Of a stretch of 64,000 bases of DNA, positions 18,165 through 26,406 are shown piece after piece. Each line of letters opens with the position of its first letter. Position 1 is the stretch's first letter. The notes beneath the pieces are model-generated. The model had not been told where the DNA came from, searched no databases, and was given only the letters and a program-made list of their open reading frames with translations. Origin of the DNA: Desulfobulbaceae bacterium (GTDB lineage Bacteria; Desulfobacterota; Desulfobulbia; Desulfobulbales; Desulfobulbaceae); the NCBI GenBank assembly GCA_003508005.1, contig DNUE01000033.1, positions 23,560 through 87,559 on the forward strand, given 5' to 3'. The position numbers were made by a program, and so were the translations under genes.

Positions 18165-19622
18165 ATGTTGAGATATTCCAAGACATTATCCAGTTTGCGG
18201 TTCATGGCAGCACTGGTTTGCTTCCTCCTTCTGGTGGCGGCTTCGCCACCGGTCCATGCTGCCGAGGATGAAAATATCGCCCTCCTCGACCGCTCGGCCA
18301 AGGCCTTTGCCTCGGTGGTCAAAAAGGCCGGTCCGGCCGTGGTCCATGTCCGCGTGGAAAAATCGGTCAAGGGCCGAGGTCAGGAATTTGATTTTCTGAA
18401 CGATCCTTTTTTTGAGCGGTTTTTCGGGCCGCAATTCCGCAATCCCCGCCAGAAAGAACCGAGGGAATTCAAGCAACAGGGGGCCGGCTCGGGCTTCATT
18501 ATCTCCCCGGACGGGCTCATCCTGACCAACAATCACGTGGTAGGCGAGGCTGAGACCATCACCGTCCGTCTGGCGGATGAACGCGAATTCAAGGCCAAAG
18601 TCATCGGCACCGACCCGCAGTCGGACGTGGCCCTGATCAAGATCGAGGCCGAGAACCTGCCGGTACTGCCCCTCGGCGATTCCGACAGGCTGGAGGTGGG
18701 CGAATGGGTGATCGCCATCGGCAGCCCCTTTGAGCTGAACCAGACCGTCACCGTCGGGGTGGTCAGCGCCAAGGGCCGCAACCGCATCGGCATCAACGAC
18801 TACGAGAATTTCATCCAGACCGATGCAGCCATCAATCCAGGCAACTCCGGCGGGCCCCTCCTCAACATTCACGGCGAGGCCATCGGCATGAATACCGCGA
18901 TTTTTTCACGGAGCGGCGGCTACATGGGCATCGGCTTCGCCATCCCCATCAACATGGCCAAGGCCATTCAACTGCAGCTTGAAAAGAAAGGCAAGGTCAC
19001 GCGCGGCTGGCTCGGCGTGGTCATTCAGGATGTCAACGAAGAACTGGCCAAATCCTTCGGCCTGGAAAAGGCCCGCGGCGCTCTGATCAGCGAAATTGCC
19101 GACAAGTCCCCGGCCTCAGAAAGCGGGTTGCAGAAAGGAGACGTCATCATCCAGCTGGATGGCGCCGAGGTCACCGATGTTTCGGAACTGCGCAACAAGG
19201 TGGCCCTCATGGTCCCCGGCAGCAAGGTTGACCTGCTGGTTATCAGGGACGGCAAGAAGAAAACCATGAAGATCACCATTGGCGAACAGCCGGGGGATAT
19301 GGCCCGGCCGGCAGGGAGCAACGGGGATGATTCCCTTCAGAATATGGGACTGACCCTGCAGAACCTGACCGAGGAACTGGCCGGCCAGTTCGGCTACAGC
19401 CCCGACCAGGGGGTGCTCATCGTCGAGGTCGAGTCGGGCAGTCCGGCGGAACGGGCAGGCCTGAAACCGGGCCAGCTCATCGAGGAGGTGGAGCAGCAGC
19501 GGGTCCGCAACCTCAAGGAACTGCGGAAGGTACTGGACAAGGCCAAGCCTGACGACAAGGTCCTGCTTTTTGTCCGGGCCGGGGAATACGGTCAATATGT
19601 AGTGCTTATGCCTGCCAACTAA
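18165..19622 (+). CDS. DegP/DegQ-type periplasmic serine endoprotease
   Basis: The 485-residue HtrA-family protease has a signal peptide ending near SPPVHAAED. The trypsin-like domain carries the triad His124 (LTNNHVVG), Asp154 (SDVALIKI) and Ser228 (GNSGGPLL). Two PDZ domains follow (about 275-370 and 385-480). It degrades or refolds misfolded envelope proteins. The ATG at 18165 has a GGAGA ribosome site; the frame opens 29 codons earlier without support. A strong terminator follows at 19642, so it is probably monocistronic. Confidence 0.93.
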   Translation: MLRYSKTLSSLRFMAALVCFLLLVAASPPVHAAEDENIALLDRSAKAFASVVKKAGPAVVHVRVEKSVKGRGQEFDFLNDPFFERFFGPQFRNPRQKEPREFKQQGAGSGFIISPDGLILTNNHVVGEAETITVRLADEREFKAKVIGTDPQSDVALIKIEAENLPVLPLGDSDRLEVGEWVIAIGSPFELNQTVTVGVVSAKGRNRIGINDYENFIQTDAAINPGNSGGPLLNIHGEAIGMNTAIFSRSGGYMGIGFAIPINMAKAIQLQLEKKGKVTRGWLGVVIQDVNEELAKSFGLEKARGALISEIADKSPASESGLQKGDVIIQLDGAEVTDVSELRNKVALMVPGSKVDLLVIRDGKKKTMKITIGEQPGDMARPAGSNGDDSLQNMGLTLQNLTEELAGQFGYSPDQGVLIVEVESGSPAERAGLKPGQLIEEVEQQRVRNLKELRKVLDKAKPDDKVLLFVRAGEYGQYVVLMPAN

Positions 19623-19641
19623 CCCGTTCTTAACCCATGAC

Positions 19642-19678
19642 GACGGCACCGGCCAGGCCGGTGCCGTCTTTGTTTTTC
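19642..19678 (+). terminator. Rho-independent terminator after degP-like gene
   Basis: A perfect 13-bp inverted repeat, GACGGCACCGGCC and GGCCGGTGCCGTC, is followed by TTTGTTTTT. It ends one base before the next start codon at 19680. Confidence 0.92.
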
Positions 19679-19679
19679 T

Positions 19680-20042
19680 ATGATCAACACCCTTGCCCAT
19701 CTTACCCTCATCCTCCGACGTTTCGCTGCCGAACGGGATTGGGAGCAGTATCACGCACCTAAAAACCTGATCATGGCCCTGAGCGTCGAGGTGGCTGAGC
19801 TTATGGAGCACTTTCAGTGGCTGACCGAGGAGCAAAGCTCGCGCCTTGGCCCGGAAAAACAGCAGGCGGTGCGGGAGGAGGTAGCGGACGTGCTGATCTA
19901 TCTGGTCCGTCTGGCCGACAGGCTGGATATCGACCTGCTGGCCGCGGCAGAAGAGAAAATTGCGCGCAACGCCGAAAAATACCCGGTGGCCGTCTCCCGG
20001 GGCAACGCCGATCGGCCCGGCTCTCGCCAGGATCCTTCGTGA
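19680..20042 (+). CDS. MazG-like nucleotide pyrophosphohydrolase
   Basis: The 120-residue protein is a single-domain all-alpha NTP pyrophosphatase of the MazG/RS21-C6 type. It has the acidic metal-binding helices SVEVAELMEHFQW and REEVADVLIYLVRLADRLD, the E-x2-E and E-x2-D pairs of this fold. It probably hydrolyses a non-canonical or surplus (d)NTP. The start codon sits right after the upstream terminator, so its promoter must lie in or beyond the terminator, or the gene is poorly expressed. The next gene starts within its stop codon. Confidence 0.85.
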   Translation: MINTLAHLTLILRRFAAERDWEQYHAPKNLIMALSVEVAELMEHFQWLTEEQSSRLGPEKQQAVREEVADVLIYLVRLADRLDIDLLAAAEEKIARNAEKYPVAVSRGNADRPGSRQDPS

Positions 20043-21130
20043 AACCGGAACTGCAGGCCGCCCTCTTCTTTGTGCCGGAGCTGAATATTGTCGATATCGC
20101 CCCGCTCGGCGCAGGCAATGTCAACGACACCTTTCTTCTCACCCTTGCCACCGGCGAAGAACGGATCCTGCAGCGGGTCAATCCGGCGGTGTTTCCGGAG
20201 CCTCTGCTGGTCATGCGCAACCTGCGCCTGGTAAGCGAGCACCTGCGGATGGCCAGCGCCAGGCAGGAAGCGGATGTGCACCCCTTTCAGCCGGTCCTCC
20301 TCTGCGGCGGCAGGGCGGGCGACGTGTATCTTGCCGAGGATGGTGCGCCCTGGCGTCTGCTGCACAGGATCAGCGGCGGCCATACCCGCCAGTCAGTGAA
20401 CTCGGCAAAGCAGGCCCGTGAACTTGGACGGGGCCTCGGACTCTTCCACCGACTGCTCAGTACTCTTGACCCGACGGGCCTGGCCGACCCCCTCCCCGGA
20501 TTTCACGTCACTCCGGCCTACCTGGCCTCCTATGACCTGGTCTGCGCCCGCCCTGGCAACAGTTTGCGGCCGGACAACCCCTTCTGCCGCCAATTCATCG
20601 AGCAGCGGCGGGCGACGACGCGCCTGCTGGAGGATGGTCGGGAGCGCCTGGCCGCCGGGGTTATCCACGGCGACCCCAAGGTGGCCAATTTCCTTTTCGA
20701 CGAAGAGGGGGAACAGGTCATCAGCCTGATCGACCTGGACACGGTGAAGCCCGGCCTCCTGCTGCACGACCTGGGCGATGCCCTGCGCTCCTGCTGCAAC
20801 ACCGCCGGAGAGACACCGGTGGCGCCGGATGACGCCTTGTTTGAGCCCGGCCTGTTCACTGCCTGGCTGGAGGGCTACTGCGCCGAGGCCCGAATGCTTC
20901 TGTCCGACGAGGACCTTTCCCGGCTGGTCGATGCAGTGGCCCTCATCGCCTTTGAGCTGGGCCTTCGCTTCTACACGGATTACCTGGAGGGAGACCGTTA
21001 CTTCAAGGTTGCCGACGCCGGACAGAACCTGCAGCGTGCGCTCACCCAGTTTCAGCTGACCCGGTCCATCGAGCGGCAGCGCGAGGAACTGGCACTGATT
21101 GTGGCCCTCCTGGCTGCAGAACCAGAATAG
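20039..21130 (+). CDS. Aminoglycoside phosphotransferase (APH)-family kinase
   Basis: The 363-residue protein has an APH/choline kinase fold: a glycine-containing loop GAGNVNDTFLL, the Brenner-like motif VIHGDPKVANFLF (catalytic Asp) and a DFG-like ISLIDLDTVKPG. Such proteins in sugar contexts are often N-acetylhexosamine or homoserine kinases; resistance is unlikely. I placed the start at the GTG at 20039, which overlaps the mazG-like stop (GTGA) and follows an AGGA site. The frame is open further upstream inside mazG but out of context. The substrate is not identified. Confidence 0.82.
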   Translation: MKPELQAALFFVPELNIVDIAPLGAGNVNDTFLLTLATGEERILQRVNPAVFPEPLLVMRNLRLVSEHLRMASARQEADVHPFQPVLLCGGRAGDVYLAEDGAPWRLLHRISGGHTRQSVNSAKQARELGRGLGLFHRLLSTLDPTGLADPLPGFHVTPAYLASYDLVCARPGNSLRPDNPFCRQFIEQRRATTRLLEDGRERLAAGVIHGDPKVANFLFDEEGEQVISLIDLDTVKPGLLLHDLGDALRSCCNTAGETPVAPDDALFEPGLFTAWLEGYCAEARMLLSDEDLSRLVDAVALIAFELGLRFYTDYLEGDRYFKVADAGQNLQRALTQFQLTRSIERQREELALIVALLAAEPE

Positions 21131-21144
21131 CCAGCAACCCTGAG

Positions 21145-22296
21145 ATGGACGATATGCAGACTGCCGAAACCTCCCCCTTTTCCCTCCTCCATCAGTCCAG
21201 CGAATGCCGGGCGCGGTGCGGCGAGCTGATTACCCTGCACGGCACGATCAAGACCCCAGTGTTCATGCCGGTGGGGACCCAGGCCACGGTCAAGGCTGTC
21301 CCTCCTGAGGAGCTGATCCGGCTGGGCGCCCAGATCATCCTCGGTAACACCTACCACCTGTTTATCCGTCCCGGCAGCGAACTGATCAGGCAGTTGGGCG
21401 GGCTGCACGCCTTTATGAACTGGCCGCACCCGATCCTCACCGACTCTGGCGGCTTTCAGATCTTCAGCCTGCGGGAGCTGGCCAAAATCTCCGAGGAAGG
21501 GGCCGAGTTCCGCTCCCATTTGGACGGCAGCCGCCTTTTTCTCAGCCCCGAGGATGCGGTTCGGGTGCAAAAAGACCTGGGCTCGGACGTCATGATGGTT
21601 CTGGACACCTGTATCCCCTGGCCGGCATCCAGGGACGAGACCGAGCGGGCCACGGCACTCACCGAACGGTGGGCCGCCCGCTCCAGGGCGGTGCAGCCGC
21701 CGACCGGCCAGCTGCTGTTCGCTATCGTCCAGGGCGGCATGTTTACCGATCTCCGCCGGCAAACCGCCCGCCGCCTCGTTGACATCGGTTTTGACGGCTA
21801 TGCCCTGGGCGGCCTGTCCGTGGGCGAGCCTAAGGGACAGATGTACGAGATGACCGAGGCCGGGGTGGAGAGCCTGCCTAAAGGAAAGCCTGTCTATCTC
21901 ATGGGGGTCGGCACCCCGGAAGACCTGGTGGAGAGCGTCTATCGGGGGGTGGACATGTTCGACTGCGTCATGCCCACCCGCAATGCCAGAAATGGAATGC
22001 TCTTTACTTCCCGGGGCAGACTTGTTATAAAAAATTCGTGCTATCGGGACGACCCCAGGCCGGTGGACGAGGAGTGCAGCTGCGCAACCTGCCGCAACTA
22101 TTCCCGGGCATACCTGCGGCACCTGTTTGTGAGCAGGGAGATCCTGGCCTATCAGTTGAACAGCATTCATAACCTGCATTATTACTGTTCACTGATGGCC
22201 CGGATGCGCAGCGCCATTGCGCAGGATAACTTTGCTGCCTTCCGCCGTGATTTTTACCTTGGGCGCAGCGACGCAACAGAACCTTATAAATCGTAA
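21145..22296 (+). CDS. tgt: tRNA-guanine transglycosylase (queuine tRNA-ribosyltransferase)
   Basis: The 383-residue enzyme exchanges guanine 34 for preQ1 in tRNAs with GUN anticodons, the insertion step of queuosine synthesis. Visible motifs are MPVGTQATVKAV, the catalytic segment LTDSGGFQIFSL, LDTCIPWPA, GGLSVGEPK, DCVMPTRNARNGMLFT, and the zinc site CSCATCRNYSRAYLRHLF. Full length for the family. An in-frame ATG at 21154 is an alternative start. It precedes yajC by 27 bp, a common arrangement. queH, also in the queuosine pathway, is in this window at 52997. Confidence 0.96.
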   Translation: MDDMQTAETSPFSLLHQSSECRARCGELITLHGTIKTPVFMPVGTQATVKAVPPEELIRLGAQIILGNTYHLFIRPGSELIRQLGGLHAFMNWPHPILTDSGGFQIFSLRELAKISEEGAEFRSHLDGSRLFLSPEDAVRVQKDLGSDVMMVLDTCIPWPASRDETERATALTERWAARSRAVQPPTGQLLFAIVQGGMFTDLRRQTARRLVDIGFDGYALGGLSVGEPKGQMYEMTEAGVESLPKGKPVYLMGVGTPEDLVESVYRGVDMFDCVMPTRNARNGMLFTSRGRLVIKNSCYRDDPRPVDEECSCATCRNYSRAYLRHLFVSREILAYQLNSIHNLHYYCSLMARMRSAIAQDNFAAFRRDFYLGRSDATEPYKS

Positions 22297-22323
22297 CCGA
22301 ACAATCAATACGGAGGATATCCC

Positions 22324-22671
22324 ATGACTGGAATTGCCTTTGCCCAGAGCGGAGCGACGTCGCCGGCCGGAGGCGGGCTGGCTTCATTCATTCCGCTTAT
22401 TCTGATCTTTGTGGTCTTTTATTTTCTGCTCATCCGGCCCCAGCAGAAAAAGGCCAAGGAGCACCAGGCGTTCCTGGGCGGCCTGAAAAAAGGGGACGAG
22501 GTGGTCACCAGCGCCGGAATCCATGGCAGAATCACCGGCCTGACCGATGCCATCGCCACCCTGGAAATCGCCGAAGGGGTACGCATCAAAATTACCCGTG
22601 GCAGCATTCTTTCCTCGGCCGAGGAGGCTAAAAAACAGGGCGAAGCCCCGGCGAAGTCCTCGGGGGGTTGA
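22324..22671 (+). CDS. yajC: Preprotein translocase subunit YajC
   Basis: This 115-residue protein has one membrane helix (ASFIPLILIFVVFYFLLIRPQQKKAKEHQAFLGGLKKGDEVVTSAGI), the signature of YajC, an accessory subunit of SecYEG-SecDF. A GGAGGATATCCC ribosome site precedes the ATG. secD and secF, which usually follow yajC, do not follow here; a CDF transporter gene does. Confidence 0.95.
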   Translation: MTGIAFAQSGATSPAGGGLASFIPLILIFVVFYFLLIRPQQKKAKEHQAFLGGLKKGDEVVTSAGIHGRITGLTDAIATLEIAEGVRIKITRGSILSSAEEAKKQGEAPAKSSGG

Positions 22672-22995
22672 AGCATCAAGGGGTGCTGATCTCCGTCATC
22701 GTGCATGAAGGAAAATGCATTAAGGCCGTACGGCTGGCCCCGGCAGCTTTGCGGCCTTTCCTATTTGTCAAACGCCTGAAAACATTCAGGGCCTTGGCCG
22801 GTTTCGGTCTCGAGGAGTCCCCGCATTCACCTCAGAGGCAGCGTCAATTCATGCGCAAGGCACATGCCACTTTTGTCGACCCCGATTCCCTTACCGGCCC
22901 CGAGAAAATGACGGTTTCTCTGGGCGCAACCTCATTCTCCCGATCCTGGTTATGTAATTAAATCATATTTTTATACGCCAAGGGGAGCTGAACCG
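22672..22995. other. Structured leader region upstream of the CDF transporter
   Basis: These 324 bp contain no convincing gene; a 97-codon frame starting at a TTG inside the yajC stop has no family features. Three hairpins are visible. AAGGCCG/CGGCCTT spans a GC-rich internal part; CCTGAA/TTCAGG has loop AACA; CCCGAGAAA/TTTCTCTGGG has a short loop and one bulge. The CDF gene then starts after an AGGGGAG site. This could be an untranslated leader controlling metal export, or two separate elements. Confidence 0.4.
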
Positions 22996-23925
22996 ATGAA
23001 AAAAACTCCAGCCTCCACCGCTGTCCTGCTGAAGCGGGCGACCTATGCCTCGGTGGGCGTAGCGCTGGTGCTTATCTTCGGAAAACTTGCGGCTTGGTTG
23101 CTTACCGGTTCCCTGACCGTAATGGCCTCCCTGGTCGATTCCCTGATGGACGCCGCTTCGTCCACCATCAACCTCCTCGCCGTGCGCTGGTCCCTGAACC
23201 CGGCGGACGAGGACCACCGTTTTGGCCACGGAAAGGCGGAATTCCTCGCCGGCCTCGCCCAGGCCTCATTTATCTCCGGCTCCGCCTTCTTTCTCCTGGT
23301 GCATGCTTTCGAGAGGTTGCGCAACCCGACGCCGGTCAGCCATGTGACCACCGGCCTGATCATCATGACCCTGGCCGTTGCCGCAACCCTGGTCCTGCTG
23401 GCCTATCAGAAGCTGGTCATCCGTAAGACCGGATCCTTGGCCATCCGCGGGGATGCGCTCCACTACGCCACCGATATTCTGACCAACCTGGGCACCATCG
23501 CCGCCCTGCTCCTGGCCAAGTGTCCGGGTCTCAATCCCGCGGTTGCGATCATCATTGATCCGGTGTTCGCCATCATCATCGCCGGCTATATTCTCTTCAG
23601 TGCGGTCAGGATCGGCTACGAGGCCGGGCAGATGCTCATGGACCATGAGCTGCCTCCGGAAATCCGCGAAGAGATCATTCGCATCGCCAGGATTCCTCCC
23701 CAGGTCCGAGGGGTCCATGATGTGCGCACCCGGCAATCCGGCCAGACCATGATGATCCAGCTGCACCTGGAACTGGAGGATCATCTCCCCCTGGTACGGG
23801 CGCACGGCATCGCCAAGGCCGTGGAAAAGGAAATTCTCCGCTCCTGGCCGGGCGCGGATGTAATCATCCATCAGGACCCGGCCGAGCTGGCGAAAAAAAC
23901 CGAACGCAGCAAGACCGGCGCATAA
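22996..23925 (+). CDS. Cation diffusion facilitator (FieF-like metal exporter)
   Basis: The 309-residue protein has six predicted membrane helices and a cytoplasmic C-terminal domain. The first metal site is seen in DSLMDAASS (D-x3-D type) and the second in HYATD (H-x3-D), as in FieF/YiiP, which export Zn(II), Fe(II) or Cd(II) in exchange for protons. The SLNPADEDHRFGHGKAE loop is typical. The last residues form the CTD with H-H-x-D-like ligands. Substrate cannot be decided from sequence alone. Confidence 0.93.
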   Translation: MKKTPASTAVLLKRATYASVGVALVLIFGKLAAWLLTGSLTVMASLVDSLMDAASSTINLLAVRWSLNPADEDHRFGHGKAEFLAGLAQASFISGSAFFLLVHAFERLRNPTPVSHVTTGLIIMTLAVAATLVLLAYQKLVIRKTGSLAIRGDALHYATDILTNLGTIAALLLAKCPGLNPAVAIIIDPVFAIIIAGYILFSAVRIGYEAGQMLMDHELPPEIREEIIRIARIPPQVRGVHDVRTRQSGQTMMIQLHLELEDHLPLVRAHGIAKAVEKEILRSWPGADVIIHQDPAELAKKTERSKTGA

Positions 23926-24083
23926 CTACCGCCTTATTCCCGGCCACGGCCTCCGGGACGGCCTGATCCGCCCAGGGAAAACGTAGCAGTGAACGGCTGG
24001 ATGGGGTAGAATAAGAGTAAACACGAAGGCAGGAAAACTGCACAGATCGGCATGCGAAATCAGGCGTCGGGGAAGGGGAAACC

Positions 24084-24422
24084 ATGCACATCGAATGGGC
24101 GTATCTGCGAAAGGGTTGAGGGTCCTGCGCCAAGGCACAGGCTGTGTTGGCAGACAGGAAGACCTCCATTGGCGAAACAGTGGAGGCACGCAAGGCGCCT
24201 CTTGCCGGCGAGCAGGCTTGGGAGCTGCTGCAGGGCGCCGGGGAGGTTATTGTCGGCAAGGGTCGGAATGCTGTCGTCTTTCATCCTGCCACCGACTCCA
24301 GGGAAGAGATCCTGGCCCACTGCCTGGGCCGGACCGGCACCCTCCGCGCCCCGACACTGAAAATCGGCAAACGCTTTCTGGTCGGCTTCAACGACGAGAT
24401 GTACAGCAAGTTCGTCAAATAA
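24084..24422 (+). CDS. ArsC-family thioredoxin-fold selenoprotein with U-G-S-C redox motif
   Basis: Reading from the ATG at 24084, which has an AAGGGG ribosome site, the frame is MHIEWAYLRKG, TGA, GSCAKAQAVL and onward without interruption to TAA at 24420, 112 residues in all. Treating TGA at 24117-24119 as selenocysteine gives U12-G-S-C15 at the position of the thioredoxin-fold redox pair. The rest (RKAPLAGEQAWELL, LRAPTLKIGKRFLVGFNDEMYSKF) resembles the C-terminal part of ArsC/Spx-like proteins, including the cis-Pro region. A strong hairpin right after the TGA fits a bacterial SECIS. Without recoding, tools would call only a 92-residue fragment starting at GTG 24144. The substrate is unknown; arsenate reduction should not be assumed. 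Confidence 0.85.
24117..24158 (+). promoter_or_regulatory. Sec UGA codon and bacterial SECIS hairpin of the ArsC-like selenoprotein
   Basis: The TGA (24117-24119) is followed by nested pairings: CCTG 24124-24127 with CAGG 24155-24158, GCCAA 24129-24133 with TTGGC 24147-24151, and CACA 24136-24139 with TGTG 24143-24146. They close a GGC apical loop at 24140-24142. The loop begins about 20 nt after the UGA, within the range known for SelB-binding SECIS elements, which often carry GG in the loop. Confidence 0.8.
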
Positions 24423-24427
24423 AATTC

Positions 24428-24518
24428 AATCGCAAAAAGTGAACCGCTGCCTATCCTCCCCCCGTGATTTCAATATGTTACATAGCTTGGCAGCGTCGCA
24501 ATCGCGCTTTTTGCGATT
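24428..24518. repeat. Inverted 12-bp repeat and internal palindrome upstream of bioF
   Basis: AATCGCAAAAAG at 24428-24439 and CTTTTTGCGATT at 24507-24518 are exact inverted copies. Inside the right part, TCGCAA (24496-24501) and TTGCGA (24511-24516) form a local palindrome. A related sequence, GCGTCGCAATCG plus a T-run and GCGA, recurs upstream of bioD at 27200. They may be a dispersed intergenic repeat or an operator of the biotin operon. Confidence 0.5.
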
Positions 24519-24553
24519 CCTACACATAACTCCCTTGGCGGACAGATCAAGGC

Positions 24554-25738
24554 ATGACGGATTTCTACCACCACCTTGCCGGACAGCTGGCGCAGCTTGA
24601 TCAGGAGGGGCTATGTCGCCGCCTTATCCCGATGATCAGGGAGGACCAGGGCCGTATCGCCGCCGGCGGCCGGCTCTGCCTCAACCTGTCGGGCAACGAT
24701 TACCTGGGCCTGGGCGGAAACAGGGAACTCATCGCCGAACTCTACCGCCAGCTCAGTGACCGCACCCTGCTGGAACACTTCGGCCCGGGCGCGACGGCCT
24801 CCCGGCTGATGACCGGAAACGGCGAGCTGTATGCGCGGCTGGAGGGGAAACTGGCCGAATTGTACGGCAGCGAGAGTTGCCTGGTGTTCAACTCCGGCTA
24901 TCATGGCAACACCGGCATCCTCCCCTGCCTGACCGGTAAGGGAGACCTGATCGTGGCGGACCGGCTCTGCCACGCCAGCCTCATTGACGGGATGCGCCTG
25001 TCCCGGGCCGATACCGTACGCTACCACCACCTGGACTACGACCATCTGACGGAAATACTCCGCCAGAAGCGGCATCGCTTCCGCCATGTCTTCATCGTTT
25101 CCGAATCGGTGTTCAGCATGGACGGTGACACGGCGGACCTGCACCGGCTCATAGCCCTAAAGAAGGAGTTTCAGGCCATCATCTACCTGGACGAGGCGCA
25201 CGCCGTGGGGGTCTTCGGCCCGCAGGGGCTTGGCCTGGCAGAACAGGAAGGAGTGCTTCCGGATATCGACCTGTTGTTCGGCACCTTTGGCAAGGCCATG
25301 GCCGGCCTGGGCGGCTTTATCGCCTGCCGGCGGGTGGTTGCCGACTCCCTGGTCAACAGGGCCCGCTCCTTCATCTTCACCACCGGCCTGCCGCCGGTCT
25401 GCCTCAGCTGGCTCCTCCTGGTACTGGACCGGATTCCAGCCATGCGCAGCGAACGGCGCAGGCTGCAGAAGCTGGCTACGGAGCTGCGCCGGGAACTGAC
25501 CCGCCTGGGCCTAACCACCGACGGCAATTCGCAGATCGTGCCGGTGGTCATCGGGGAGAGCATGGGCGCGGTCCGGGTTGCCAAGCGGCTCCAGGAGCAG
25601 GGCTACTGGGTCACCGCGATCAGGCCGCCCACGGTGCCGGCCGGCACAGCCCGCCTGCGCCTGTCGCTGACCGCGACCATGGACCAGGCGGAGCTGGCCC
25701 CTCTGCCCGGCCTGATCGCGGAAGCAATGCGCGCATAA
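24554..25738 (+). CDS. bioF: 8-amino-7-oxononanoate synthase
   Basis: The 394-residue PLP enzyme condenses pimeloyl-ACP or pimeloyl-CoA with L-alanine, the first ring-forming step of biotin synthesis. Motifs: LSGNDYLGLGGN, FGPGATASRLMTGNGELYARLEGKLAELYGSESCLVFNSGY, SVFSMDGD, LDEAHAVGVFGPQGLG and the PLP-lysine segment GTFGKAMAGLGG. Normal length. It begins the biotin operon and overlaps bioG by one base (TAATG). Confidence 0.95.
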   Translation: MTDFYHHLAGQLAQLDQEGLCRRLIPMIREDQGRIAAGGRLCLNLSGNDYLGLGGNRELIAELYRQLSDRTLLEHFGPGATASRLMTGNGELYARLEGKLAELYGSESCLVFNSGYHGNTGILPCLTGKGDLIVADRLCHASLIDGMRLSRADTVRYHHLDYDHLTEILRQKRHRFRHVFIVSESVFSMDGDTADLHRLIALKKEFQAIIYLDEAHAVGVFGPQGLGLAEQEGVLPDIDLLFGTFGKAMAGLGGFIACRRVVADSLVNRARSFIFTTGLPPVCLSWLLLVLDRIPAMRSERRRLQKLATELRRELTRLGLTTDGNSQIVPVVIGESMGAVRVAKRLQEQGYWVTAIRPPTVPAGTARLRLSLTATMDQAELAPLPGLIAEAMRA

Positions 25739-26403
25739 TGCAGACCTGCTGGCTCACCCGCACCGGGCAACCCTCCTGCCTCCTGTTCTTTGCCGGCTGG
25801 GGCATGGATCCCGCGCCCTTTCGATCCCTTGCGCTTGAGGGGCATGACCTGCTCCTGCTCTACGACTACCGGAATCTGGACGAGCCTGACCCCGCCGCCT
25901 TAATCCCCCCGGAGTATCCGCGCCTCAGCCTGATCGCCTGGTCCATGGGCGTGTGGGTTGCCGGCAATCTGCTGGCCGGCTGCCGGCACAAGCTCAACGC
26001 TGCCGTTGCCGTCAACGGCACCCTGAGCCCCATCGATGACCGCTACGGCATCCCGGCGCAAGCCTATGCGGAGATGCTCGCATCCTTCTCGCCTCGGACC
26101 CTCCTTGACTTTTACGCCAGCATGTTTGTTGACCAGGACGGCCTGAAACTGTTCCTGAAAAATCGGCCCCGGCGGCCGACGGAGGAAATCCGGGACGAAC
26201 TGGCCGCGCTGCGCGTCCATTACCTGACGCACGGACCGGCCGCGGATATCTATTCCCGCCACCTTGTCGGCAGCAGGGACCGCATCTTTGCCGCCCGCGC
26301 CCAGGTACGCTGCTGGGGCAAGGAGGGATGCCAGACCTTCCAGGGGGGGCATTTCCCCTTTTACGACCTGGGCTGGGACGATCTGCTCAAGGAAGGAGAA
26401 TAA
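25738..26403 (+). CDS. bioG: BioG-type pimeloyl-ACP methyl ester esterase (DUF452)
   Basis: The 221-residue protein shows the DUF452/BioG features: LLFFAGWGMDP near the N-terminus and a nucleophile elbow WSMGVWVAGNL (Ser in W-S-M-G). The C-terminal FQGGHFPFYDLGWDDLL supplies the catalytic His. BioG removes the methyl ester from pimeloyl-ACP, replacing BioH, to end the modified fatty-acid cycle started by BioC. Its place between bioF and bioC agrees. Translation is coupled to bioF by TAATG. Confidence 0.92.
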   Translation: MQTCWLTRTGQPSCLLFFAGWGMDPAPFRSLALEGHDLLLLYDYRNLDEPDPAALIPPEYPRLSLIAWSMGVWVAGNLLAGCRHKLNAAVAVNGTLSPIDDRYGIPAQAYAEMLASFSPRTLLDFYASMFVDQDGLKLFLKNRPRRPTEEIRDELAALRVHYLTHGPAADIYSRHLVGSRDRIFAARAQVRCWGKEGCQTFQGGHFPFYDLGWDDLLKEGE

Positions 26404-26406
26404 GCG

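Noticed and set aside
20039..21130. Aminoglycoside resistance gene
   Set aside because: Only the general APH fold is visible; the context (MazG-like, tgt) does not suggest resistance.
22668..22961. A 97-codon frame between yajC and the CDF gene
   Set aside because: It starts with TTG inside the yajC stop region, has no ribosome site of its own and no recognisable protein features; the hairpins explain the region better.
24144..24422. A 92-residue protein starting at GTG 24144
   Set aside because: It is the fragment left after the Sec codon; the ATG at 24084 with a ribosome site and the SECIS hairpin explain the locus better.
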